DNA of 64,000 nucleotides from Pararge aegeria (GCF_905163445.1 NC_053194.1:14302921-14366920); one strand, 5' to 3'; shown: positions 42,865 to 53,519, counted from the first letter of the stretch. The notes: generated by a model not told the origin, from the letters alone. Made by a program: numbers and translations.

Positions 42865-43193
42865 ATAAATAAATATATTATGACAATACACACATCGCCA
42901 TCTGGCCCCGAAGTAAGCGTAGCTTGTGTTATGGATACTAAGATAACTGATGGGGAATAGGAAATAGGGTGGAATAGTCCTTACAGAGGACTGATCACCC
43001 GTTTGGCAATGGCAGACGTCCCCTCTATAAATAATAACTGATGAATATTATACATAAATACCTATAATACCTATACAGACGCTGAAATTTCATGTTCATC
43101 ACACAAACTTTTTCCAGATGTGGGAATCTAACCCATGGCCTTGGACTCAGAAAGCAGGTTCAATGCCCACAGCGGAATAAAACTGCCAATCGG
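42865..43193 (-). mobile_element. Metulj-like SINE (family 1) with an 81-bp insertion
   Basis: Typical body and head in reverse. ATAACTGATG at 42943-42952 is repeated at 43034-43043 and brackets 42953-43033. The 10-bp direct repeat shows a genuine insertion into the SINE. The head has a small rearrangement (GCGGAATAAAACTGCC). Confidence 0.8.
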
Positions 43194-43328
43194 AATAAAA
43201 TAATTAAAGTTTTATTTTTTTATTTCACTGCATTCTTCATCACTTTAAGGGATGCAGTCTACGCTCAGTCGAATATTTAGCTCCTGGACTCACGAGGCAG
43301 TATGAAGCAGATGAATTCAGTACGAAAC

Positions 43329-43435
43329 ACCGGTCATATCAACCCATTACCGGCTCACTACAGGGCGCAGGTTTCCTCCCTGAATTAAAAGGGCTTAGGC
43401 CGTAGTTCATCACGCTGCCTCAGTGCGGATTGGTG
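43329..43435 (-). mobile_element. SINE family 2, 3' part
   Basis: ATATCAACCCATTACCGGCT, CTACAGGGCGCAGG, GGGCTTAGGCCGTAG, CAGTGCGGATTGGTGGA. Confidence 0.65.
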
Positions 43436-43448
43436 GACGAAAAAACAG

Positions 43449-43740
43449 AACCGATAGACGTCCACTGCTGGACCTGGGTCATTCGTAGGGAGTTCCGAAT
43501 TCCGCGGTTTTGTGCCGCTTGCATCCAGCGGCCACCTGCGACGCGCCTAATGTCGTCCGTCCACGTCGTCGGGGGTCGACCAACGCTGCGCTTACCAGTA
43601 CGGGGCTACCATTCCAGCACCTTGGGACCCCAACGTCCATTCCTTCTCTAAGAACTATGTGCCCCGCCCATTACCACTTCACGTTGAGCTATGTCGGTAA
43701 CTCTGGTCCTTCTACGGATCTCCACATTTCTGTAGGTTTC
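43449..43740 (-). pseudogene. RTE-like LINE ORF2 C-terminus
   Basis: The minus strand keeps NVEIRRRTRVTDIAQRE and the GGR/PRTG-like region, with CGTCCACTGCTGGACCTGGG at the 3' end. Frames are shifted compared with 26648-27055, and part of the KWQWAGH segment is gone. Confidence 0.65.
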
Positions 43741-43862
43741 AACGCAACACCGCAAGTTGTGTATAACTAAGAAACATCCCGATTTAAACAAAAACACTTT
43801 ATTGAAATCTGTATCTATGTTTTGAAAGTAAATGTGGAAAACAAACACAGATTTATAATAAA

Positions 43863-44060
43863 CTAGCGGTCCCTAGCGACTTTTTTCCGCGTAAAAGTCA
43901 ACTTCTTAATAAGTCAAAAGCTAGACATATGCTGTGGCGGACTTTTTAAAGGCGAACTTCGTTATACATTATTTTATCGAAATTTTAACCGTTTACGCAG
44001 CGCACGCAGTAGAAGCTCTCAAAAGGAATAAAACCTTAGTTTATTAGTCTGAGTAGTAAT
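43863..44060 (-). mobile_element. Helitron 3' part
   Basis: In reverse it ends CGCTAGGGACCGCTAG, with CTAG at 43863-43866 next to A. Inside, GTTTACGCAGCGCACGCAGT resembles CGTTCACGCATCTCACGCATC of 45645-46048, so both belong to one Helitron family. The 5' end is not clear. Confidence 0.5.
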
Positions 44061-44064
44061 GAAT

Positions 44065-44690
44065 GTTTGAATGTTTTCCTCGATGAATGTTTTAAATTGA
44101 ATCAGTATTTCCTAAGATTCAAGTAACCAGACAATCAAACTCTTCAGCTGTATATATTAGAAAAGGATTACCTGACATATAGTAAAAAAAAACTTCAAAC
44201 ACCATAATATCGCATCGGGCGTAAATAAAAAAATAAAAAATATTAAGTAAGTATATTATAGCGAATTTTCTATAATTTCATTGGTTACGTTTAAATACTG
44301 TTTATTCCTTAGAAATATGTGTATTCCGTATAACTTCAGTAGCGAGCACCGTCTAACTGAGTGTAAATAAATTTTCCAGTTTACGAAAACAACAATATTA
44401 TTGTCTTGGAATTAGTAAACGCGTCTTGTTTATAACAGTAGGTTGAAATTGATTTCTATTGTTTGCATTTATTATAAAAAGCTTCGGCGCATATATTTCG
44501 ATTTTACGCAGTCGATTTTATGTTCACGCATTTATAAACAAAACGTTTTTCAACTTCAAAAAGAGAGGTTATCGATTCAGATGTTGTTTTTATGTTTGTT
44601 CGTCTATATACACAAATATATCCTTATACGAATGACAGTTTTTTTTTGTTTGTTTTTAAAAGCGCCACATAATCTTTAAAAGTGGAGGCA
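44065..44690. other. No recognisable gene
   Basis: Unassigned. A 78-codon frame at 44443-44679 has low-complexity, hydrophobic composition and no family match. Confidence 0.25.
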
Positions 44691-44740
44691 CCTTATTTTG
44701 TAAATGAGTAAATAAACGTTTGATAATTATAACTGGGTAT

Positions 44741-45015
44741 GTCCCAGATAGCTGAAGTGAAGTGAAGCTGAAGTGGCAATGGGCGGGGCACATAGCTCGG
44801 AGAACTGATGGACGTTGGGGTCTTAATGTGCTGGAATGGCGACCCCGCACCGGTTAACGCAGGGTAGGTCAGTGCCCAACCCCAACGAGGTGGACATATG
44901 ACATCAGGCGCGTCACTGGGAGCCGCTGGAGGCAAGCGGCCCAGGACCGTGTTTTGTGGAACTCCCTACAAAAGACCTATGTCCAGCAGCGGACGTCAAT
45001 TGGTTGAAATCATGT
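44741..45015 (+). pseudogene. RTE-like LINE ORF2 C-terminus
   Basis: Plus-strand frames read KWQWAGHIARRTDGRWGLNV, LEWRPRTG then stop, and RWTYDIRRVTGSRWRQAA, with a stop and a frame change between them. This is the opposite orientation to the other three RTE ends. Confidence 0.75.
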
Positions 45016-45163
45016 AATGTCCCAAGATATTTTATCTAATTGATAAGCATTTGAACGAGTGAGCTTCTATTATTTTTATAAAATTAATAAATAGTTTTTT
45101 AAGAAATAGTTAAAATAATAAATATATTCCCGGCCAATGTTCATGACTTTGTGTCGATGGGTT

Positions 45164-45278
45164 TTCCCACAACTGGAAAATGTTGCTCATCACACAAACA
45201 TTTTCCAGTTGTGGGAATCGAACCCACGGCCGTTGACTCAGAAAGCAGGGTCGCTGCAAACTGCGCCAATCGGCCGTC
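45164..45278 (-). mobile_element. Metulj-like SINE (family 1) head with foldback
   Basis: Head and B-box in reverse (GGGAATCGAACCCACGGCC, CTGCGCCAATCGGCCGTC). The sequence beyond the B-box is duplicated in inverted orientation: 45164-45184 and 45197-45217 are perfect 21-base complements around 12 bases. The SINE body is missing. Confidence 0.75.
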
Positions 45279-45284
45279 GAAATT

Positions 45285-45640
45285 TAAACTGGGATTGTGG
45301 TATTGTTTTAAATCCTTTTTATAATCCCCAAAGAATATACCTTGGTAATATATAATGTGACTTATGGTTATGAGTTAAACAATTTGAATATGTTATGTAA
45401 ACCAGTTACGTGTCAGTAGGTAATAAATATTTATCTTTAAGTGCTCACTAACACGCAGTTAGCACTTAGCAGGATTCTACGTTATAATAATATTATTAAG
45501 TCAAAGTGGGAAAGCGTAATATGTGTTAACGGAAAATCACATTCTCGGAAAATGGTATAGAGGCAGTCAAATAGCACGATTTTCTTCATCAGTCGCAATT
45601 TCCCGAACACTTTCAATAAGAGTTTTTGTTAGGATTATTA
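45285..45640. other. No recognisable feature
   Basis: Unassigned. Confidence 0.25.
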
Positions 45641-45644
45641 TGTA

Positions 45645-46048
45645 CTAGCGGACCCGCGCCACTTCGTCCGCGAATGAGCCACTTTAAGAAAATATTCGTA
45701 TGTTGTCGCGAACTGTTTTATAGAACTTTAAAGAAACAACAAATCCGACAATTCCGATATACTTACTACATACTTCCGTCGTTTGGCGTAACGTTTACCG
45801 TTCACGCATCTCACGCATCAGAATCTCTCAAAAAGGATATTTTTTGCAGTTTTAGCCCGAGATTCCAATATAAATGAATCCTAGCTATTTATCGATAAAA
45901 CACAAATAAAGTGACATTTTCTAAAAATTAGTCCTAGCTTGATCGATTTATCGCCCCCGAAACACCCTGTATACTAAATTTCATGAAAATCTTTGGAGCC
46001 GATTCCGAGATACCAATTATATATATACAAGAATTGCTCGTTTAAAGA
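45645..46048 (-). mobile_element. Helitron, non-autonomous, complete
   Basis: On the minus strand it starts TCTTTAAACGAGCAATTCTT and ends GCGCGGGTCCGCTAG. The flanks are A before TC (T at 46049 on plus) and T after CTAG (A at 45644 on plus). 404 bp, no coding. GGAGCCGATTCCGAGATAC near its 5' end is a segment I know from lepidopteran Helitrons. Confidence 0.72.
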
Positions 46049-46124
46049 TTAAAGAAAGATCTATGACACTGACCTCTACTATTGTAATTTTTTTTTAAGC
46101 CAAACCTTATTGAGCCGTGAGAGC

Positions 46125-46330
46125 AGTTTTTCATCATCATCATATCAATCCATTAGTGGCGGACCCGTGCCCACTACAGGGCACGGGTCCGCTCTCATAA
46201 TGAGAAGTGCTTATTGGCCACCAAGCTGGCCCAGTGCGGATTGGCGGGCTTCATACACCTTTCACAACATTATGAAGAACTGTCAGGTATGGAGGGTTCT
46301 TCACAATTCTTTCCTCCACCGACTAAGCTA
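46125..46330 (-). mobile_element. SINE family 2, 3' part
   Basis: (TCA)n tail at 46131-46145, then CTACAGGGCACGGGTCCGC, CCAGTGCGGATTGGCGGG, ACATTATGAAGAACTGTCAGG. A separate head fragment (TAGTGAAGTCGAGATCCTACC) lies at 46650-46690, possibly the same copy broken by an insertion. GGCGGACCCGTGCC and GGGCACGGGTCCGC (46157-46193) form an inverted pair. Confidence 0.65.
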
Positions 46331-46694
46331 GTGATGTTTTTTAGTTACTTAAAACACTATGAATATACCAATGACTATACAAACTATGATTTGTTTGAAA
46401 TATATAATGTAATCATCAGTTTTATTAAAGATACAGTGCTGCTTTTACACCAAACATCGTTCTTCGTTCATGTCCTAACTAAACAACCAAACTTTTTTTT
46501 CGGTAGGGCAGCTAATATACAATAATACGAGTCTAATGTACGCATGCCTCGTTGGTGTGTTGGTTAGCATGTTTAACTACGGATCACGACTTCTTGGTTT
46601 TAATCCTGAGTTTGATAGGTGTTGTTTTTCCTGTTTAAAGAATTTTCCCTCGATAGTGAAGTCGAGATCCTACCCACTGGGCTATCACTTTTTG

Positions 46695-47050
46695 GATGAA
46701 CAAAAAGCGTGAAACTCGCGTCAACGTCACCGCATGCTTCCCAACAGTATCTTCACTGATCGACTATCTCTTACCTATTTTGTGTACTGGTGTCGCTGAG
46801 ATCATTTATCAAACTTAATATGCCATCATGAATCATTCCGGTATAAGGCTCGCCGAAGATTTATACTGACATAACTATGGCAAGCTCAAATTGGCCGTCA
46901 GATGCCAGCTTAAGGTTCTGACAGTGAGATACTGACATTCCCTAATTGCAGCGTGCAATTTCACGGTGATAAAGTGACATTCTGGACTGTTTGGTAGCCG
47001 TTGTTCAGACGTTTATACTGTAAATTAGACTTTGTTTCTTTGAAAGTTTA
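46695..47050. other. No recognisable feature
   Basis: Moderate GC, no coding frame; unassigned. Confidence 0.25.
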
Positions 47051-47054
47051 TAAG

Positions 47055-47291
47055 TGGAAAAATAAATAAATATATAACCACAATACACACATCGCTATAT
47101 AGCCCCAAAGTAAACGCAGCTTGTAGTAACTGATGAATATTATATATTATGTAATAATGTACATAAATACTTTTAATACGCAATTAAACCACCAGATACT
47201 GAAAAAATACCACAAACATTTGTCTAGTCGTGGTAATCGAATCCACAGCCTTGGACTCAGAAAGCAGAGTCAATGCCCACTGTGCCAATCT
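47055..47291 (-). mobile_element. Metulj-like SINE (family 1), diverged
   Basis: AAATAAATAAATATATAACC tail, ACACACATCGCTATATAGCC, CTAGTCGTGGTAATCGAATCC, CACTGTGCCAATC. More decayed than the other copies. Confidence 0.75.
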
Positions 47292-47439
47292 ACGTACAAT
47301 CGTAAAAAAAATATGATTATCCTTCGGAATGCCTTAGTGGTGGGTAGGTCTCCTATTCAATAGAAGAGAGGGTTTTAGAGGCCAGTAATTAGGATTGGCG
47401 AGATTAAACTATTATTTTCCTCTATTTCTACTCTATATT

Positions 47440-47730
47440 TCCTCCTTTCTACCATCGAACTGCGAGGTACAGAAAGAATCTGCACCGTTACGTGGTTGAA
47501 ATACCATCAACACGTACGAAGCGTTTTGCTTCTTCCTTTTTGATCCGCACCGCAAAGGCCTGGAATGCCCTCCCATCTTCCGTCTTCCCCGATACCTATA
47601 ATCTGGGTACCTTCAAATCAAGAGTGAATAGGCATCTCCTAGGCAAGCGCGCTTCATCTTAGGCTGCATCATCACTTACCATCAGGTGTGATTGCAGTCA
47701 AGCACTTGTCTATATATTAAAAAAAAAAAT
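47440..47730 (+). pseudogene. CR1/Jockey-type LINE ORF2 C-terminus and 3' UTR
   Basis: A plus-strand frame encodes STRTKRFASSFLIRTAKAWN, ALPSSVFPDTYNLGTFKSRV and NRHLLGK, then stops. The RTAKAWNALPSSVFP segment is the conserved end of one CR1-type family, different from A and B. The UTR CATCACTTACCATCAGGTG and an A tail at 47719-47729 follow. Heavily 5'-truncated. Confidence 0.75.
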
Positions 47731-47734
47731 GATA

Positions 47735-48370
47735 AATGTTAGTGATTACAACCGGGAGCGACGGCATCACGTACTCTCCGGGCTTCTGCTTTAACTTGAA
47801 CTGGGCCAACTTTTACACGTGCTTCTAGAAAGGTAATATCAGTGTTTATATTGCATCATCTCATATTGCAGATCAAATACACCGAGAGCTATTAATAGGT
47901 ATACCTACCAATTGTGTTGATTGAGTCGTCATTGTCAGCGATATCATTTATCGAGCACGCTATGGCCAAGAGCAAGGACTAAAGTAGGTCTTCCACACGT
48001 AGCGGGAGCCAAAGACTTTATTTTGTTCATAATCTAGTATTGCCGACATGACTGAATAAATTCCAATGCAACGACCGATCCCTGACTAGTCAGGCGTTCT
48101 AAGCGTAACCATGTCGTATTAACTAAATTTGCCCACAGTAGTTCATGAGTATTCAAAAAGATGACGCTAATTTATTTACGGGCACATTAATGTTAAAGTC
48201 TTTATTAACCAAAAAACGGTTCACATAAGGCGGACTTTTCTACCAGCCAACCTTCGGACGTGCGAGAAAAACTACTGTGACTGTGCTAAAAACAAAACTT
48301 ATAATATCATACCATATATTTATACATACCTACTATCTATATTTTTGTTTGGCGCACATAATTTAAATTA
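47735..48370. other. No recognisable gene
   Basis: 48224-48285 (AAGGCGGACTTTTCTACCAG, CCAACCTTCGGACGTGCG) is also present at 18638-18695, so it is a dispersed repeat of unknown type. The rest is unassigned. Confidence 0.3.
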
Positions 48371-48375
48371 ATATG

Positions 48376-48432
48376 ACGACCTCCGTGGCGCAACGGTGAG
48401 CGCTATGAATTTAAGAATTTATGAATTTATAA
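48376..48432 (+). mobile_element. SINE family 3 head
   Basis: GACGACCTCCGTGGCGCAAC and GGTGAGCGCT: head with intact A-box, then a jump to ATTTATAATTTCTGAAT of the body. Confidence 0.6.
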
Positions 48433-48447
48433 TTTCTGAATATTCTC

Positions 48448-48536
48448 AAATTTCATCCAAACCCGTTCAGCCTTTTTTGCGTTATTGAGTTACAAGCATC
48501 CGCACTTTCACACTTATAATATTAGTAGGATTGTAA
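48448..48536 (-). mobile_element. Helitron 5' end
   Basis: In reverse it starts ATCCTACTAATATTATAAGT and continues to the AACCCGTTCAGCC-like segment. Only about 90 bases remain. Confidence 0.5.
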
Positions 48537-48631
48537 CAAGATACATAATACAAATAAGCATATATATTAAAAATAAAAATATACATACTACTGCTGTGTA
48601 AATATCATGTAACTGATGCATATAAATATAA

Positions 48632-49093
48632 TCCCTACTAATATTATAAATGTGAATGTAAGTATGTTTGTTACGCTTTCACGCAAAAACGACTAAACCG
48701 ATCATCATGAAACTTTGTACAAATATTTCAGAAGTTATTAGAATTAATATAGGATGCTTTTTATCCCGAAATTAAGCTCAGTTCTTTTGGGAGTGGGGTA
48801 GAAGGTGTTTAACGATTTTACACCATAATGCCGTCAAATGATAACCGATTCAAATAATTACTTTTGTCCTTCAGATGTTATAATGTCTGTTTAATGTTGC
48901 CCAAATTTCGTGTAGATCTGATAAATGTGATTGGAGATAGAGGACACAACTCCTCAGCGGACGGCAGCCAACCCGTCATTTAAGGCTTAGCTATCCTAAA
49001 TATATAAAGTGCGTAGAATTATACCTAAATCGAATGCCACATGTCTTTCGAAAAACAAAAACAAATGCAGACGAAGTCGCGGGCAACAGCTAG
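48632..49093 (+). mobile_element. Helitron, non-autonomous, complete reference copy
   Basis: Starts TCCCTACTAATATTATAAAT after an A (48631) and ends GTCGCGGGCAACAGCTAG before a T (49094). 462 bp with internal CTAAACCGATCATCATGAAAC and TTAAGCTCAGTTCTTTTGGG. No Rep/helicase; mobilised in trans if at all. Confidence 0.8.
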
Positions 49094-49446
49094 TAAATAA
49101 TATGCTTACATAAAACAGTCGACTGAGGGTAATATGGAGGGAAGTGTTTACATCGCAGTGAAAGATGTCACTGAAACTTTTTGAGAAGAGCCTACTTGAC
49201 CTGTCTTTTAAAAGACGGTCTAGGAGCTCTCCTGAATGGCTCCAGCAACTCGTTCCAAGGCCGAACTCTTTCGAAAGTGAAGGAGTCCGACATAGAACCA
49301 GTCTTATAGGCACGCACAGACAGTAGGAGACCATTTAAAGAGTTTTTGTTTAAAAATAAATATCAATAAACTTTGAGCTTGATTTGGTATACTCCGAGAA
49401 AAGCAGGAGAATCTGTACGGTGCAATTTATAATTTCTCTATAAGAT

Positions 49447-50120
49447 GACGGCCGATTGGCGCAGTTTGCAGCGACCTTTTTTTCGTCTGCGTAAGGTACA
49501 GGGATCATTTGTGGGATTGAGTATACGCTTTTACAATATGATTCCTAAGGTGATTTTGGAACTGCCAATGCACAAGTTTAAAGAATTTGTTAAAACACAT
49601 TTATTACAGCGAGGTTACTATACAATTGATGAATTTTTTAATGACAAGGTTGCTTGGAAGCATCCTGCTCCGCTTTCAGCTCTCACAAGATAGAAAAATG
49701 AATGTTAAAATGCAAAATGTAAATTGTTGATGTTGGAAAAGAGCAACTGCTGAGTTTCTTGCCGGCTTCTTCTCGGTAGAATCTGCCTTCCGAACCGGTG
49801 GTAGATTCACTACATACAGACAGACTTGACGTTTCAAAAGTGCTTATATTAGGCCTACTTGAAATAAATGAATTTTGAATTTTGAATTTTGACCCTGCTT
49901 TCTGAGTCGCAAGGCCGTGGGTGCGATTCCCACTATTGGAAAAAGTTTGTGTTATGAGCATGAATGTTTTTCAGTGGGTGTTTATATGTATATTGCTATT
50001 TATTTATGTATATAAAAATATTCATTAGTCATCTTAGTACCCATAAAACAAGCTACGCCTACTTTGGGGCTAGGTGGCGATATGTGTATTGTCGTAGTAT
50101 ATTTATTAATTTATAATTTA
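49447..50120 (+). mobile_element. Metulj-like SINE (family 1) with nested LINE
   Basis: The 30-base head (49447-49476) is separated from the rest (49891-50120) by a 414-bp LINE end. GCAGCGACC | ... | GACCCTGCTTTCTGAG shows GACC on both sides. Confidence 0.8.
49477..49890 (+). pseudogene. CR1-like LINE family B end nested in the SINE
   Basis: Plus-strand frame: RKVQGSFVGLSIRFYNMIPK, VILELPMHKFKEFVKTHLLQ and the terminal NDKVAWKHPAPLSALTR, nearly identical to the C-terminus of 24000-26573. The 3' UTR and a triple GAATTTT tail follow. Truncated to the last 65 or so codons. Confidence 0.8.
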
Positions 50121-50284
50121 TTTATTTACTTTTCGCGGAGTATAGCAAATTGAGCTTATTTTTCATGGTATATCATGGTATTATTATGCAAAGTAACGCC
50201 TGCTTCTATCTAATAACGATAAATAATTTATTTTTTGTTAACTTGACTGCAATGACGCAGTTTAACATGGTAACGTGCTTAGGG

Positions 50285-50650
50285 TAAGGTTTCTAAGCGG
50301 CATAGCACTCGCTTGGCGTCATGCATTTGTAGGTGGGATGGCTATTAGCCACAGCATATATCATAAAAATTAAGCCTAATTTGCTATACCTACGTACGGT
50401 TTTGGAGCGAAACGTGTGAAGAGGGTACATTGCCGAAGATCAGTTTGGTGTGGAGTATAAGGATTGAAGAAATTATAAATTACACCATTCAGATTCTCCT
50501 GCTTTTCGCGGAGTATAGCTAATTAGGCTTATGATATACCATGGATTTCCGCAAAGTCACGCCTGCTTATATCCAATATTAGCCACAGCCTCAAACCACA
50601 CCAGACCAGAGAAAATTCGGCAGAAATCGGATCCTCCCTCTATCCTCCTC
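50285..50650 (-). mobile_element. SINE family 3, split by a foldback element
   Basis: TTTCTAAGCGGCATAGCACT, GGCTATTAGCCACAGC, then after the insertion CTCAAACCACACCAGACCAG and AGAAAATTCGGCAGAAATC. The order fits family 3 in reverse across the break. Confidence 0.6.
50356..50576. repeat. CGCGGAGTATA foldback family, longest copy, with 13-bp duplication
   Basis: 221 bp flanked by TATTAGCCACAGC at 50343-50355 and 50577-50589. It contains TTTGGAGCGAAACGTGTGAA, ACATTGCCGAAGATCAGTTT, ATTCAGATTCTCCTGCTTTT, CGCGGAGTATAGC and CGCAAAGTCACGCCTGCTTA. No open frame, no tRNA-like boxes seen. Confidence 0.78.
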
Positions 50651-50729
50651 AGGGAGGCGTTAATAAAGTTATTACTAGATTACCAGTACAGGGCCATCAC
50701 TATCACCAACTACCAACTATTGCCAAGTA

Positions 50730-51540
50730 AGATACAGGTCTCAAAATATAAACAATTGATTGCTTACCAAATGTGAAAAGTCACATACTTCATTAAATTA
50801 ATAGGTCAAACTATACAGCTTTTTCAAGGAAGGAATATAGTTAATTTACGCGGTATATTGTAAACGGTTTCAATGTGAATAAGGTACGCTGTATTTATAA
50901 ACGATGTAATGAAATCGTTCGCTTGCAGTGCAAGACTTACTTAAAGTATATTATACTAATTGTGTTGTTGATATGATTGCATCTATTGATGTTTAGAGAA
51001 GCATGTAGATGCAATTATACTGTACCTACCTAGGTATTTATTTTATTTAGAATACTTTATTGCACAAACTTAGAAACAATACAAGAAACACAAAAGAAAA
51101 CAAAAGAAATAAGTAAAATTAAAAACTGTATGTGGGTATCGAAATGAAAGGTCTTGGCTAGTAGAATAATGTACACCACATTGAAAATTCCGGTTTTTTA
51201 AATTTATTTTCTTTTATATTTAAAATAAAAAAATTACCCTTTTAAGTCACCATTTATATATTTTAGAGTATTTTATGGTTGTAATATAGAGAATATAGAT
51301 AGAAAATCGGGACCAAGGTAAGATAACGCAATATCTCGTCTAGTCAAATAAAAAAATACATAAAATAAACAATCAAATAAAAGAACATTGACTTTAGTTG
51401 ATATCGTTATCAACATTACTTTGGATATAAACTTTGTGAACTTCGAATCGTTCCGTCCACGGAAAAGTTTCTGTACTAAGGGGAAAAAAAACAGCGGAAA
51501 GTTTCATCAATATACATCTAATATAAAGAGGATTTTTTTT
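50730..51540. other. No recognisable gene
   Basis: 51050-51115 (TTTATTGCACAAAC... ACACAAAAGAAAAC) may be a minus-strand LINE tail. The rest is unassigned. Confidence 0.3.
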
Positions 51541-51544
51541 TTGT

Positions 51545-52240
51545 TTGTTTATTTGTTTGTACCCAATATACTCCGAAAGTACTAGACCGGTTTAAACCAT
51601 TTCTGTACCAAATGAAAGCAAGACTATCACGAAGTAAGAAGGCGACGACGAAGGCAATCATTTATTTTCAAAAAAATTGGACATCCTTAAGAAAATTGTA
51701 GGAAAATTTTGCCTATAAAATTCATTATTTTTTTATTTCTTTTTTCTTGTTCTTACGCAAAGTTAGATACACAAAAAGTGCCACATGATAAAAGTACTCA
51801 TTATTACCTACAAAAACACCAGTGAGGGAATATATCTAACTATCATCGTCCCATAGTCGCAACAGATGCTTTTGTAAAATTTTATTAAATCGCCGATAAA
51901 AACAAAAGTGGGTTACATTAGTATTGCAGTATTAATTCTTATTTGAATAAATAGTTTTATCATCAACGGTATATACAGCAGTGAAATACTTTTTAATTAA
52001 TTCCATTTGGACATTTCATTTAGAAGTTATCGGGACTTAAAAATTTAAGGACCTTAACAGAACAATTGTTTTTAAAGAACCACTTTATTGAAAAACTACA
52101 CTTGATTTTGAAAATAAGCACTGAAAAATATTTGGAGAACTAAACCTTTATTGAATGTCACACATCTTCCACATAAACTGTTTCTACGGGATGCTTTAAA
52201 AACAAAAACAAAGGCAGACGAAGTCGCGGGCGACAGCTAT
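51545..52240 (+). mobile_element. Helitron-like, long diverged copy
   Basis: The right end GGCAGACGAAGTCGCGGG, CGACAGCTAT matches other Helitron 3' ends with CTAT for CTAG. Within are CTAGACCGGTTTAAACCATT and ACCAAATGAAAGCAAGAC. The left limit is approximate. Confidence 0.5.
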
Positions 52241-52244
52241 GTTT

Positions 52245-53030
52245 TATATATATTTATATAAAATATAAAAGGTATACAATACCTTGGCGACCAACCGGGG
52301 TTTTTTATTGGACTTGAAAAATATCAAATGAACATCCTCCATGTTTATCTGATAACGCAATCAGTTTTGCCATGAGCTGTGTCAAGTTCAATTTGTATTT
52401 ATGTTTATATCAGTGCCCTTCTTTTGTATGATATTGATGTCATAACCATTATGCATGCATGCATTTGTGATGTCAAAGGTGCATGCATTTACATACAAAA
52501 GTAATTTTTGGAACGAAATTCCTTACGGCAGGCTTGGAGGGGATAGGGATTTTGCTGCGCGACCGAACTGAAAAAAATGTGATAGTAAAACCGTAAGAAA
52601 AAATCCGTGGAAAAAAGTGCGTGGAAAAGTGCGTGGAATAAAACCGTTAAATGAGACGTGCGCAGGCGCGACAGTCGCATACACAAGCGAGTAGTGTATA
52701 ATACCTTTCTATTTCCCTTTATATCAAAATAAAGAGACATAAGTATTTTATTTTAGTTGATAATTTGAATTACGATGTTTTTTATTTTAAGTAATTTATT
52801 ATTTCCTAAAATACTTTCTTGTACTTAAATAAAAACTAATCAGCAAAATTTAAGAGAAAAATCAAGAAAACCTACATAAAATTGAGCACGTTTTTTTTTG
52901 CAATTTGTGTCGATTCCACATTAGCCGAAGGAACTTCGTTCCTACCTGGTGTCCCACGACACCACGTCATTTTTTTTATTGACGGATCGAGCAGACTTAC
53001 TGCCATCGAAATCATCTCCTATTAACAGAG
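52245..53030. other. Mostly unassigned
   Basis: ATGCATGCATGCATTTGTG at 52452, and three GTGCGTGGAA-like units at 52595-52640. GCCGAAGGAACTTCGTTCC at 52924-52942 is a 19-base stretch with a CGAAG...CTTCG hairpin that I associate with lepidopteran repeats. Confidence 0.3.
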
Positions 53031-53034
53031 CATC

Positions 53035-53200
53035 ACTTCGCAGGGCATGCAAGGATCACTTTCTTCAAAGTGGGTCCCTGTGTCCATCAATCTGATGCGC
53101 AGGTTTAGCCTTATGTGTCTGTAATTACACCGGCACCTATGCCCTTCAGACCGAAACACAGCATTGAAACAATGCTGCTTGACAGCAGTAATAAGCATTT
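53035..53200 (-). mobile_element. LINE fragment
   Basis: Reverse reading contains GCTGTCAAGCAGCATTG, AGGTGCCGGTGTAATTACAG and GCATGCCCTGCGAAGTG; the middle block is common in lepidopteran LINE 3' regions. It adjoins the SINE tail at 53205. Confidence 0.4.
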
Positions 53201-53204
53201 TTTT

Positions 53205-53462
53205 TTTAAATAAATAAATATACTACGGCAATACACACATCGTCATCCAGTCCCAAAGTAAGCTTAGCTTGTGTTAATGGAACTAAGATGAATATTCGTA
53301 TGAATAATATACATAAATACTTAGAATATACATATAAACACCCAGACACTGAAAAATATCGCACAAACGCTCATCACATAAACATTTTCCAGTAGTGGGA
53401 ATCGAACCCACGGCCTTGGACTCAGAAAGCAGGGTCGCTGCAAACTGCGCCAATCGGCCGTC
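53205..53462 (-). mobile_element. Metulj-like SINE (family 1), complete
   Basis: AAATAAATAAATATACTACGGC tail, CAGTCCCAAAGTAAGCTTAG, CACCCAGACACTGAAAAAT, GGGAATCGAACCCACGG, CTGCGCCAATCGGCCGTC. An extra repeat of CACAAACGCTCATCACATAAAC sits beside the B-box. Confidence 0.85.
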
Positions 53463-53519
53463 AAAAAGCATTGTAGTTGTAGTCGTTACTTCTCCGGACG
53501 AGCTCTGTCACAAAAAGTT

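Larger units (their letters stand above)
49388..50216. repeat. CGCGGAGTATA foldback copy split by a SINE
   Basis: The left arm 49388-49445 (TATACTCCGAGAAAAGCAGG...ATTTATAATTTC) and the right arm 50129-50216 (TTTTCGCGGAGTATAGCAAA...CGCCTGCTTCTATCTAATA) face each other, as in the hairpin copy at 36532. A family 1 SINE sits between them, in the loop. Confidence 0.65.
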
